From contig NC_080420.1 in NCBI RefSeq assembly GCF_029873635.1, forward strand, positions 120,970,719 to 121,034,718: a DNA stretch of 64,000 nucleotides. The letters are read 5' to 3'. Numbering within the stretch: position 1 is the stretch's first letter; the number at the start of each line of letters is the position of its first letter. Both the position numbers and the translations under genes were made by a program. Under the pieces are notes generated by a model, which saw nothing but the letters and a program-made list of their open reading frames with translations, was not told the DNA's origin and searched no databases. The DNA comes from Malania oleifera (lineage: Eukaryota; Streptophyta; Magnoliopsida; Santalales; Ximeniaceae). Of this stretch, positions 29,383 to 40,363 are shown one piece after another.

Positions 29383-31188
29383 CTCTCTACAAACCCTCTC
29401 CATTCTCTTTTCGTTTTTGGGCCCGTTTCTTGTCGGATAGAAGATCTGAGGCTACCACGACGCTCCTGACGGAATTCTCTACAAGTCTGCCGGAGCGGAT
29501 CGTCGGAAAAACGAAGTTGAATTTAATCCCAAATTCGGGGTAAGGTCTTTTATTCAGTTTTTGACTTCCTGGTAGTTATAGGAAATGATGTATACTAAGA
29601 AATACTGATGTTTTGTTCTGAGAAATTGTGTTTTTAGGATGTTGGATTAGGAATCTTGCAGGTATAGAGCCAAATTTTTATAGGGGCTTTTCAAAGTTGA
29701 GGTAAGGGAAATATGTTATGCTAGGAATTTTTATAAAGTTTTCAGAGATTTTATAGACATATATTCATATCAGTTTATTATTTAGTTTATACAGAATATG
29801 AGTTAAATGCTTGTGTGGCCTGAGTAGATTTTCATGAGATAAAGAATTTATATAGTTTTGTGATGTATCATACTATACTGAATAGATAGTTAATAACAAT
29901 ATATACAGTTTATTTAGTTTTTCCAGTATGTGGGTTTACACAGAATATACAGATATAGATTTATATTCACAGAGAAATGTACATGCATATACAGCTTTTA
30001 TATGAATAGTTTTATGAAACAGATATATACATATATATACATATACATGTATATGAATACTCAGATCAGTATTCTATATTACAGCTTTATACATAACAGT
30101 AATACAGAGTTATAGTATTCCATGTTTCCTATTACCATAACATACAAAATATACAGACAGAGTATATGTACAGAGTATATAAACAGATATACAGAGGTAG
30201 TATCAAGATGCTACGAATACAGTATATAGAGATTACATTATTATAACCCAGAAAGATAGAGTTATGGTAATTTTGGAAACATGATGAAGAAAACAATAAA
30301 AGAATATAAATGTATATATGTATATAGTATCAGATCCTTGTGGAAAGATTACAGACAGATACAGTACAGATATAGATTACAAAGCACGGTACCATTGTTA
30401 TATTCAGATAGAGTGCAACCACACATCTCAGATAGTGTGTGGGTACCGTCTAACCGTGCTCGGAGAGGATGCAGCTCCCTAGTACGCTGGGTAGAGGGGG
30501 CCGGTTAGACGAGGTAGCAGCCAGTCCCATGCTTAGGAGAGGATGCAGTTTGGCTGGACTGAGGTAGTGTAGAGTATATTGACTTATCTGGAGAGCCGAC
30601 CAGATAGAGTCCCGCCTACGGGCCGCACAACCCTGTCATGAGGGGTCAAATCATGACGTACAGAGTCTCAGGGATAAAACACAGATATTTATATGTATAT
30701 AGTTTTACAGTATATGATGAGTATAGTATGATATATATACATTATTAGTATGAAAAGTAGAAAACAGATGATACAATATGTTTTTAAATAGAGAAAGAAA
30801 GATATGCTTGAAAGATATGATTTATATATGATTTATTGCATTACAGTTCAGTCATTATTTTAAAAGTATCCTTAACTTAGTTGCCACACACTAGTAATAG
30901 CATATTTCCACTTACTGAGCGTCGACAGGTGGCCAGTTAGGCGAACAGATCAGGCTCGCGGATAGAGTGTAGCTCAGATCACCTTGGTTATAGGGTGAGT
31001 TTTTGACAGAGTTGTGTATGTTTTTGGGATAGATGATACTGGAGGGGCATTTTTGTATGTTCTGTATATTCTAGATTCTGGTATTGTACAGTTTATGTAT
31101 AATGATTATATGATTTATGTTTCCACTGCGTAGGAATGTTTATTGTATATAATAAAAAAAAAATGGTATGAATTTTGAGGGTGTTACA
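29013..31188 (+). repeat. Right, + strand LTR of the chimera
   Basis: A 2176-bp LTR from TGTAACGACCCGG to GGGTGTTACA. It holds a palindrome array (29095-29283), TGACGTGTC near 29264, TATAAATAA at 29292-29300 and a CT run (29334-29375). The region after about 29560 differs from the other LTRs: it is rich in ATATACAGA-type sequence and lacks the GCGTACGGGC units. Confidence 0.9.
29292..29300 (+). promoter_or_regulatory. TATA box of the right LTR of the chimera
   Basis: TATAAATAA, about 10 bp after the last palindrome and about 35 bp before a CT run. Confidence 0.65.
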
Positions 31189-31193
31189 CGATA

Positions 31194-31752
31194 AGCCTTA
31201 TGATGAGTGGGATAACCTAAGAAAACACATCGAAGAGCACGAGGAGAAAATTTATCGCGATGTTGGCGAGTAGTTTGGGCATAGCACAAGCACCCAAACA
31301 CTCGCAAGTGTGTATACAAAGGGGGTTTCTGAAAAAGAAGTTCATAAGGGGACTTATGATTGAGGCTAGGTGAAGGAGTGCGATTAATTAAATAGGTGGC
31401 TATTAGAATGCATTCACCCCAAAAGGAAACGGGAAGATTGACTTGAAAATGTAAACACTGAGCTACATTAAGAAGATGATGATGTTTACGCTCGACAACA
31501 CCATTTTGTTGTGGTGTATCCACACATGTGTGCTCGTGAAAAATGCCTTGATCATGGAAAAATGTTTGAAGTGGGGTGGATAGAAATTCTCGACCATTAT
31601 CAATGCGTACATGCTTAATAGTGCAATTGAAATGATTTTGGAACATGGCGCAAAAATTTTAAGGCAAGTGAAAGTATCAGATTTCATGCGCATAAGATAG
31701 ACTTATGTAGCACGTGAGTAGTCATCCACAATTGTTAAAAAGTAATGTGCAC
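31194..31752 (-). pseudogene. copia integrase segment
   Basis: On the - strand it reads the integrase core: VRIDNGREFLS, then HTCVDTPQQNGVVERKHHH, then FWGECILIATYLINR and RVFGCLCYA near 31280. These are standard copia integrase phrases. It is cut off at 31752 by the solo LTR and at 31194 by the chimera. The frame runs open to the edge of the chimera and is continued by the DLENKK phrase at 24900. Confidence 0.9.
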
Positions 31753-31789
31753 CAGAGTGTAGTATCCGGAAAAAAAAATAATAATAAAA

Positions 31790-31922
31790 TTTAATTTAAA
31801 AAAATATATGTATATATAATAATAATAAAATAATAAAATAAAATTAATTAATTAAATTAAATAGTAAAATTAATAGTATGATAAGGAAAATATATATATA
31901 TATATATATATATTGAAGCATG

Positions 31923-31983
<61 letters not shown>

Positions 31984-32022
31984 GTAAGTTATTAGGATAT
32001 GTATTTAACATAAAGGTTAAAG

Positions 32023-32052
<30 letters not shown>
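31790..32052. repeat. AT and TG microsatellite block
   Basis: Runs of TA and TG repeats (for example 31890-31980 and 32024-32052) occupy the position of the U3 promoter region in this LTR. Confidence 0.8.
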
Positions 32053-32057
<5 letters not shown>

Positions 32058-32100
32058 GGAAAGCTTCTTCAAGAAGCTAAATTGGATATTTGTGGAAGTG

Positions 32101-32134
<34 letters not shown>

Positions 32135-32769
32135 CCGGGCTAGCTTTACGTCAGATCGACAAACCGAAGCCACCACGACGCTCCTGGCGAAGTTCTCTAC
32201 AAGTCTGCCGGAGCGGATCGTCAGGAAAACGAAGTTGGATTTCATCCCAAATCCAAGGTAAGGCTTTATATTCAATATTTGGATTTTTGACAGTTGAAGA
32301 AAGTGATATACGTGTAAAAATACTGAACTTTAATACTTGAAATTTTCAGTTCCAGGGTGTTGATTGGGAACGTTGGGAATCATTCCTAAGTTGAGGTAAG
32401 ACTTTTTAAGTCGAATTTGACTTAGTGGTAGTTATAGAAAATATTGTACGTACGAAAATACTAAATTCATTTTCAGGGTATTGAGTTGAGAACCTTGTGG
32501 GTACGAGAAAGATTTTCTTAGGGGCTTTTCAGGAATCAAGTAAGGGGATAAACTAAGCTAGTTTTGTTTTGAGAAAATGTATGTATATATATATATAGCA
32601 TCTGGTTTCAGGAAAAATAAATATATTTATATATATGATTTATATTTGGAAAATACTGTTTAAATGATGCTATGTTGAATACGTAGAAAATTTGTTTAGT
32701 GTGGCATGAGTATAAAAATGTTGTGAAATACTGTTTTTTTGGAATGGGGACGATATGGATTTCTATGAT

Positions 32770-33055
32770 GGAAAACCGGCGTACGGGGCGAGATATTTTT
32801 ATATGTATATGTGATTTGCCGGCGTATGGGCCGTGCTATGTGGATGAGATTTGCCGGCGTACGGGCCGTGCTATGTGATTTGCCAGCGTACGGTCTGTGC
32901 TATGTGATTTGCCAGCGTACGAGCTGTGCTATGTGATTTGCCGGCGTACGGGCCGTGCTATGTGGTTTGCCAGCGTACGGGCTGTGCTATATGATTTGCC
33001 GGTGTATGGGCCGTGCTATGTTAAAATGTGTAATACCGGCGTACGGGACGATGAT
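32770..33055 (+). repeat. GCGTACGGGC minisatellite in the solo LTR
   Basis: About nine units with a 28-32 bp period, for example GATTTGCCGGCGTACGGGCC followed by GTGCTATGT. This is the most regular copy of the array in the window. Confidence 0.85.
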
Positions 33056-34023
33056 TTTCATGATACACGTATATATGTAAAATGATATGATTGATGTGAA
33101 AATAAATGATATGAGATATTTATGTATCACGGTTTTAGTATATGTATATGATATCAGAACTTGGTTGGCTTGGTCTAAGCTAACACTTGCACGGTACCGT
33201 TGCTATTTGTCTATGGTCTTCGTGATCATGATATCTGTGTTAACGCCGCTGTACGGAGTGGTGTGAGATTGGATGGTCGATGTGGTTATTTTCAAGAAGT
33301 GTGCTGTTATCGCCCCTGGTGTACGGACCAGTCTGGGTAAACCCATCGGACCTACAGACTACTGTTTGACTTGGCAATGGTAGGCCAACCATTGTCAGGT
33401 CCCGCCTTCGGGCCACACAACCCAGTCATGTGGGTGTAATACATGACAACAGCCAGCTAACCTACCACGATTGTTTTATATTATTATTAGTGTATGAGAT
33501 GAGACATGTATGTTTTCCCAGATTTGATAAATAGTATTGAATATGTTATGTATGGTATATGTAGAACACATAATATTCATGTTGCCACACACTGGTATTA
33601 GTTTATTTCCCTTACTGAGAGGTGTCTCACCCCTAAATCTTATACATTTTTCAGGAGCCCCTGATAGGAGAGCGGGAAAAGCCCCGCTGATCTAGATCAG
33701 TTGTTTGCCCTCTTTGGAAGGGTAAGTTTTTGGTAGGGACAGTTAGGTTTTGTGGGGATTGTCCCTAGATTTCATTTTTGAGATGTATATACTGTGAGAT
33801 AGTAATTGTAGTGACTCTGGTATGTGTTATGCACTTTATGATGAGATGTATATGATTTTATACTTTCTGATGCGTAGGCTTCTGCTGTATGTTTTGTTAT
33901 ATCCCTGGTGCCCACGGGCCCAGGTGGATTGTGACCTGCTGAGCTGGGATGTATGATGTGATGATAATTTATTTATATATATAAAAAAAAATATGTGAGA
34001 AAGGAGCAGGTTGTTACACAGAG

Positions 34024-35766
34024 AGTGAAGCGGTAGGATAACATCCCCCTATATCGCAATAAATCCGATTAAAACAAAATGTGCTCTTATGTGTATTCAA
34101 GGAAAAAGGTAAACGAGTGTGCTTTACTCTAGCACAAACATCACAAGGCAAATGAGGAAAAGAAATATTTAAGGTTTTCGGCATACATGAAATGGAAGGG
34201 TGACCGAGACGTTGATGCCAAAGAGTCGTGTCAGAAACACGTTGAGAGTGGAAAACTAAGGCAGAGGGGGGTTTATAGTGGTAAAGTCCATCACGTACTT
34301 CACACGTTCCAATCAGCCTCCTCATTGATAGGTCCTAAAAGACACAAAAGGTGGGAAAAAATATAGTAACATAATTGAGATCAGTGGTAAGTTTGCTGAT
34401 GGATAATAAGTTAAATTTAAATGAAGGCACATAAAAACATTAGAAAGAGAGAAATTAGGAGAAAATCGCATAGTGCCCATATGAGTTATAGGAACAATGT
34501 CGCCATTTGGAAGCTTAATGGGGCATGGCTGATTGAGAAGCTGAATATTATCAAGAGAAGACAAATTGGAAGTCATGTGATCGGAGGCACCTGAATCAAC
34601 AATCCATTCAGTGTTAAAAAGAGAAGCAGAATGACAAGAGACGAGGTTACCAGCAAAATTGGCAGAGTTGGTGTTTAAGAGTGATAAAGGATCCAAGAGT
34701 TGACGACATTGTTCGCTGGTGAGACCAGGGCTAGCAATCTCAGAAGAGGTTGAAGAACCGGTGACCGTATGTGCAGCCATTGAGGAATTAGATGCTTCCA
34801 TAATGTCAGATAGTGTAGATAAAAGCGCCGAATCGGGTTAAAGCCGAGCTTTGCGATGACCAGAAAAAGAACCTTCGATTGAATAATTGCACCGTAAGAA
34901 TTGTAACTAAGAGATCGCCTGAGCACAAGCCGAAGAAATACAACGAGCGCCGGTGATGAGGACTTCGAGATATGGCCGGATAAGATCGCTGCGCGACCTT
35001 TCCTGAGAAACTGCCAGAGGACTGAGACGCGAACGAAGAACGTCGGAGAGGAAGTGACGGAGGTTCTTGGAGGTGGTTGGTTCTGCTTGAGTGGCCGAAG
35101 GTGGTGCCAGTAGGATGTTTCGGCTGGAGAAGCTCTACCCCTATGGTGGCTCAAATTGCTATTGATGCTCTCGGCTGGGCTTGGCTAGCAACAATAGCTG
35201 TGGCTTGAAGTTGCCATGAACTGGTTGCTGGTGTGCTCGGGTTGTGGATGGAGCAAGGGTCTCGTTAGTGACCAATAGGAGAAGGGGAGCTGAGGAAGAA
35301 TTAGGGGGATAACGGGGTGGCTTGTTGGTACCTGTTGCCGAGAGCTGAAGATGCAGTTGGAGTTGGGCTTGTGGCCGAGGAAGAGCTGCTGTGGTTGGTG
35401 GCCTGAGGATGGCCGTGAAAGTTGCTGGGCAGAGGGGATGGAAAAGGCTGTCTGTGCTGACTGAGGAGCCATAGGTTGGTGTTCTCGGTTGTTATGTGGC
35501 CAACTGTTGGTTCTCTGGACTGGCAGCAGAGCAAGGTGGCTTGGCTACTGGCAAAGATGGAGACTTCGGGTGGTGTAGCCGCCATGCAGCAGGAAGTGTG
35601 GCCGAGGCTAAGGAGCAGAGGTGGTGGCCGGAGCAGTGGTTGCCAGAGTTGCAGCAGCAGACGAGTGAGGCTGCTGCGAGATGGTGGCAATGGAGGGGCA
35701 GCCGTGAGGATAGCAGGGCTAGGTTGCTGTCTGCCAAGGAAACGAAATGAACACTGTGACAAGAGA
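34024..35766 (-). pseudogene. copia protease and GAG-pre-integrase segment
   Basis: On the - strand, WIVDSGASDHM (about 34610-34578) is the copia protease active site. WHQRLGHPSISCMP and CDVCARVKHTR (34240-34120) are the GAG-pre-integrase domain. Upstream (34800-35766) the - strand reads low-complexity Pro/Gln/Ser/Leu-rich stretches in several frames, and I see no UBN2-type Gag core or CCHC knuckle. Stops and frame changes are present. The segment is bounded by two solo LTR insertions. Confidence 0.85.
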
Positions 35767-36419
35767 GTTCCTGTCACGCCCCGAACTCGGAAATGGGACC
35801 TAGGGGTGAATTTAAGTAACCTAACCTGTCTCTGTATCAATTAAAACATACATGATTCAACATACAAAGAGGGTCCGACCCCGTAGGGTGAACGGATGCC
35901 CTACGTACGTACATACCAACGTCCATACTCATCAAAATACGCAGCGAAATACGGTTTTTCTTTACATAAACTGTACCATACCAGAGTCTATACCATACAA
36001 GGATATACATCCCTACAAATACCATACATACTACGGGTGTCTACAAAATCCATCACGACAACCCGGCTACACAAACTCATATGTATCATGCACTAGCAGT
36101 AGCTAAACGACACCCCCAGCTTCCGGACGCTAGGATGCTAGTTTCGGCTACCCGAAGGACCTGAAAAACATTTATATATATTCGGGGTGAGACACCTATC
36201 AGTAAGGGAGAAAATAGGTTATATCAGTGTGTGACATACTAGTGTCATTTTACATACTTCATAACACTATACATACGATACAGTTGAAACAATTCGTACA
36301 GTTTCAAAACAGTTCCATACATTTCCATACAGTTCCAGTATTTTCACAAAAACCCATTCCAGTTCATACGATACCCAAATACATACATACATACATACAT
36401 ACATATGGTCAGTGTCGTC

Positions 36420-36730
36420 ACACTAGTTCGCAACTACACCAGGTCACCTCGTCTCACAGCGATTACATTGCTACATACGCAACTACGCTGTGACGATCAA
36501 GGCCCAATGGTGAATCCATTGCTACATACGCAACTACACAAGGTCACCTAGTCTCACAACGGTTACGTTTCTACACATGCAACTACGAAGATCTACGACT
36601 CAAGCCCAATAGTGAATCCATTGCTACATACGCAATTACACAAGGTCACCTAGTCTCACCCCGATTACATAGCCACGTGTCAAACTACGCTGTGACGACC
36701 TAGGCCCACTGTGAATCCATTGCTACAAAT
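36420..36730 (-). repeat. Minisatellite of about 110 bp in the solo LTR
   Basis: About three diverged units sharing CCATTGCTACATACGCAACT and CAAGGTCACCTAGTCTCAC on the + strand. Confidence 0.75.
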
Positions 36731-37639
36731 GGCGTAGAACACACCTTTGGTGACCAGCCGAATCATACTGGTGATATTTCACACCCCGGATATAGAGCCG
36801 ACCATTCTCGGCGTACAATAATTAGCCGCCACATAGCTGATTTCACAAAACCTGGAATTATTTTGGAACTCACATTCCTATACATTTCAGCGTACGGTAA
36901 TTAGCCGCCACATAGTTGTTTTACAAATACCTGGAACAAATACATACATCCATACATACCACACTTATTTGGTTTATGGCAAATCATATCATTTACATTT
37001 TCAAGTATACAGTTTATGCAAATATGAATTACGGTCACCTCAATAATACAGTTTAAATAAGACAAACGGTTTTCCAAACGAAATAGAGATGATACCTGAA
37101 ATCCCTAATTTTCTTGAAAACTGTAACCCAAAAATTCTGCAATTTTACCCAATATATTTTCCTAAATAAGTAGTCAAAACATACATATGATCGTAGCCTA
37201 CAAGCTTACCGATCCTGATTTCAAAAAAGGACTGATATAAACAGAATTCCCTTACCTCAACCCGAATTCCAACTACGAACTCTACGGTCCTCAAAACTAC
37301 GAATCGAGACTCCAAAACCTACAAACCACAGTACAGTACATGCTTACAATCCGTACTACTACACATATACTGAATCAAAAATGAAAACCGAACCTTACCT
37401 CGATTTTGGCCCGAAACCCGAAATCCTTCAAAACGAGATTCTGATCCAGTAGAAACGTAGAGAATCCTTCACTGATTCTCGCAGTAACTGTGGATTTGTG
37501 AATCCGGCGACAAACGGCGAAGGAATCGAAGAGAGAGAGAGAGAGAGAGAGAGCTTCAATCCTAGAGAGAGAAAGAGAGGAATTCCAAAACTTAGCAATG
37601 AAGAAAACTCAAAATATCCTTTTAAAGACCTTTGACCCG

Positions 37640-37820
37640 AGAGGCTTCGTCGATGAAGTGGTGCCTTCGTCGACGAAAAGTCAGGGATTTCTTCGATGAA
37701 GCCTGATATTTCCAATTTCCTGAACCCCTCGGCTTTTCCTTATCGACGAACCTCTGAATTTCGTCGACGAAAAGTCTTCTGCCTTCGTTGACGAATTATG
37801 GCCTCGTCGACGAAGTCTGC
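37640..37820 (-). promoter_or_regulatory. GTCGAC palindrome array in the solo LTR
   Basis: Perfect or near-perfect TTCGTCGACGAA copies occur at several points (for example CCTTCGTCGACGAAAAG near 37666 and TTTCGTCGACGAAAAG near 37757). Confidence 0.6.
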
Positions 37821-37887
37821 AGAATTCCATTTCCATCCCTTTTTTACATAATTAACTCGTTATCACGATTCGGGTTCTTACAGTTCC

Positions 37888-38336
37888 GGAGACTGAGATA
37901 CGACGAGGGAACTGAGAGAGAGTCGAGGCAGCGAGAGACAACGCCGGAATGAGAGAGAGCCGAGAAGGATGAACGCCGGAGAAGACGACCAGAACTGGAG
38001 AATCTGAGAGACGGAACTGATACAAGCTGCCGGAGATGGAGAAACGACTTACAGGAAACGAACCGCAGAACGACGGAGAACCTTCGGAACTGGAGAATCT
38101 GAGAGACGGAACTGATACAAGCTGCCAGAGATGGAGAAACGACTTGCAGGAAACGGACAGCAGAATGACGGAGAACCTGCGGCCGAGCGGAGGAGAACCA
38201 GACGGCTGGGAATGCAAGATGACAAAAAAAAACAAAGAAAAAAGAGAGCGATGTCGGAACGGAGAAGGGAAACCAGATGGGCGTGCAGCGGCAAAGAAAG
38301 AAAGAAGGAGAAAAGAAAATTAGGTTTAAGATGTAT
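37888..38336 (-). other. copia leader, with a 95-bp tandem duplication
   Basis: Leader between the PBS and the coding region. A segment starting GAACTGGAGAATCTGAGAGA at 37992 is repeated at 38087 (period 95 bp), each about 90% alike. No clear Gag frame starts here. Confidence 0.6.
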
Positions 38337-38348
38337 GCTCTGATACCA
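38337..38348 (-). other. Primer binding site of the copia element
   Basis: On the - strand TGGTATCAGAGC follows the 5' LTR directly. This is the standard PBS complementary to the 3' end of plant initiator tRNA-Met. Confidence 0.92.
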
Positions 38349-38483
38349 TGTTAAGATTGGAGAAGAATGATTTTCTCTATTGATATTTTTAATACAAGGA
38401 TTACAAGGATATATACATAAGAGAATTGGAAAAAATGGAAAGTAAATATTATGCTAAAATGGAAAGTGTATATAACTCTAATA
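38349..38483 (-). repeat. 5' LTR of the copia element
   Basis: 135 bp, about 93% like the 3' LTR by eye, followed by the TTATT duplication at 38484-38488. Confidence 0.9.
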
Positions 38484-38488
38484 TTATT

Positions 38489-40363
38489 CATTGCATCATT
38501 ATACTTCCCTAGCACATGCGTTCTACTCAAATATGAGTTACATCACCAACAAAAATGAGTAATGCACAATATTAAATTAATTTAGAAAAAGTGAATGAGA
38601 TTTTTAGTATTTGAAATGTTTGAAATAGAAGGAATTAATTATGAAGAAGTTTGCGTAACTTAATAAACATGTATCACTATCTATGAAGAATATGGTATCT
38701 AAGTTGTCATGTGCATATGCATTAATATATTAATTTGACAAATAGAAAGTGTCTTATAAAATTCATCTTTTGGCCTAAAATAAGGACAACAATCCCAACT
38801 CAGCCATAATTATTATTCTCATTAATGCCAGAATATTTATCAAGCATAGGAATAGGTAGCAAAGATAAATCCTTTTCTAAGGATTGTCAAAAACTAACAT
38901 TTGCCTTATGATATTTGTCAATCATCTAGCTAGCATCTTACTTATCTTTTTTACTCGTTTTGTAGTTTTGGACTATAGTATTTTTTATTGTTTTTTAGCT
39001 CATCCCACCCTATATTACTAATAAATATATATAGTAAATTATACTCTTTTACCTAAATTAAAAACTAAAAAAATAACATAAAAAAGAAGAAGAAAAGAGA
39101 ACAGTTCGTATTATGCAAAACACTAAAATAGAAATCAATCTTCATGTAATCTTCTCTTTTATGTCTTAGAGTTGATTTGGTTTACTATGTGGATGATTAT
39201 ATATATATATATGTGAATATTAATTTTGTATATTATATAAATATATTTAAAAAGTGCAAAAAATGAGTGGGCCCTTTGCCATTTGTAGGTGTGTGGGCCC
39301 AACAAATACCATGCAAATTTGTGAGGCCCACATTTGGTGAGTGGGTCCCCCATCACTGTGCTGACTTGATAAGTTAAAAAGGGAAAAATAACAAAAAATG
39401 GAAAAGGAATGGAACAGGTAATTGATGGGTGGACCTATTCAATTGAGAAGAGGTAGAAGAACTTTAGGAGCCTGTGGGAGTGTGTGTGAGTGAGTGCGTG
39501 TGACACTGTGTGAAAACTTTGTCTCCTCCTTCACGGTAAGATTTACTGCTCACATCAGACATCTATGGCCATTGGCAGTGGCTTCTAGCTTTGGCTTTCC
39601 TCACTCTCTCACCCTTCATAACTCTTTTCAACTTTCTCTGTCATTCACTCTGTATTTTCTATCATCAATGATCTGGTCGACTGGTTGTGGTGGCTCTACT
39701 CAAAAATGAGAAGGGGGTGGGAGCCTCAAGTGCGGATTTGCAGATGAAGCATTGCTGGTGAGATTGGATTGAAACGTTTCAAATTATTGTTTTTGTTCCA
39801 TTTAATGAAGACCCATTTGATTGATCGCCGCTTTCTCCCCCTCCCATCTGTCTCTGTGTGCTCTGAAAGTGTTGTTTTGTTGATTCGATTTTACAATTCA
39901 TTCTACGAAATGGGATTTCTAGTTCCTGTTTTCTTTCATTTAAGGAAGACCCATTTGGCTGAACCTCTGTTTCCCTCTGCACCTCCCTCTCTGCGTGCGT
40001 GTGTTCTAGAATTGTTGATTTTGATGATTTGAGTTTACTATTTATTCTTGCTTTTTAGGGGGAAAAAACAGTAGTTTCTGGGAATCTGTTCTCTCCTCTT
40101 CCGAATTTTGTTCAACTTGTTATCCTGATGGGCAATGTCGGTGATGTAACGCCTAATTGCCAATTGGTGTTTGGGTTTCTCTCGTTATGCTCTGGAATAC
40201 TAGGGATTTCGGAGCATTTGAGTATCTGATTAATTGTCAACATTCAGCTGATTGAAGTTCTTTGTGAATTGATTAATTAAAGCATTGCAAAATCTTTTGC
40301 AAGTTGGAAGTGGGTTTTATTTGATCTTTCTGTTTTTCTGTATTGTTTTGAATAGATTGGAAA
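38489..40363. other. AT-rich spacer and presumed promoter/5' UTR of the TRM-like gene
   Basis: No gene up to about 39400. From about 39450 the sequence becomes pyrimidine-rich and resembles plant 5' UTR and promoter DNA, with TATATATATATA at about 39199-39210. A 5' UTR intron is possible but its borders could not be set. Confidence 0.4.

Larger units (their letters stand above)
24923..31188. mobile_element. Chimeric gypsy insertion with inverted LTRs and a target duplication
   Basis: The unit is flanked by CGATA on both sides (24918-24922 and 31189-31193), so it entered the copia element as one insertion. Its left end is a - strand gypsy LTR with its U5 end outward. Its right end is a + strand gypsy LTR, also U5 end outward. 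Inside are two purine tracts, one per LTR, and one + strand pol 3' fragment. The two halves meet near 27355. The LTRs are related but not copies: the left one carries the GCGTACGGGC minisatellite and the right one does not. Confidence 0.85.
31758..34018 (+). repeat. Solo gypsy LTR in the copia element
   Basis: A 2261-bp LTR from TGTAGTATCCGG to GCAGGTTGTTACA, flanked by CAGAG (31753-31757 and 34019-34023), with no internal region. It carries a CT run (32100-32129) and a GCGTACGGGC minisatellite (32770-33055). Its first 300 bp are AT and GT microsatellites where its relatives have the GTCGAC palindromes. A solo LTR is normally left by recombination between the two LTRs of a full element. Confidence 0.92.
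35772..37882 (-). repeat. Solo LTR of another gypsy-like family in the copia element
   Basis: A 2111-bp LTR on the - strand from TGTAAGAACCCG to CGGGGCGTGACA, flanked by GTTCC (35767-35771 and 37883-37887). It has palindromes at 37640-37820, a GA run (37530-37553) and a minisatellite of about 110 bp units (36420-36730). The sequence differs from the other LTRs but the layout is the same. Confidence 0.9.
22782..38483 (-). mobile_element. Ty1/copia retrotransposon with three nested insertions
   Basis: Two 135-bp LTRs (22782-22916 and 38349-38483) are flanked by the duplication TTATT (22777-22781 and 38484-38488). A primer binding site complementary to initiator tRNA-Met lies just inside the 5' LTR. 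On the - strand the order is protease, GAG-pre-integrase, integrase, reverse transcriptase, RNase H, which is the copia order. Removing the three nested insertions leaves about 5.0 kb, a normal size for the family. The LTRs differ at about nine positions by eye, so the insertion is not recent. I did not recognise the usual Gag core domain. Confidence 0.92.

Noticed and set aside
35476..35844. + strand open frames rich in Gly, Arg and Trp
   Set aside because: They are complements of low-complexity copia leader sequence and run into the solo LTR.
36384..36404. Short ACAT tandem repeat
   Set aside because: Simple sequence inside the solo LTR, with no further structure.
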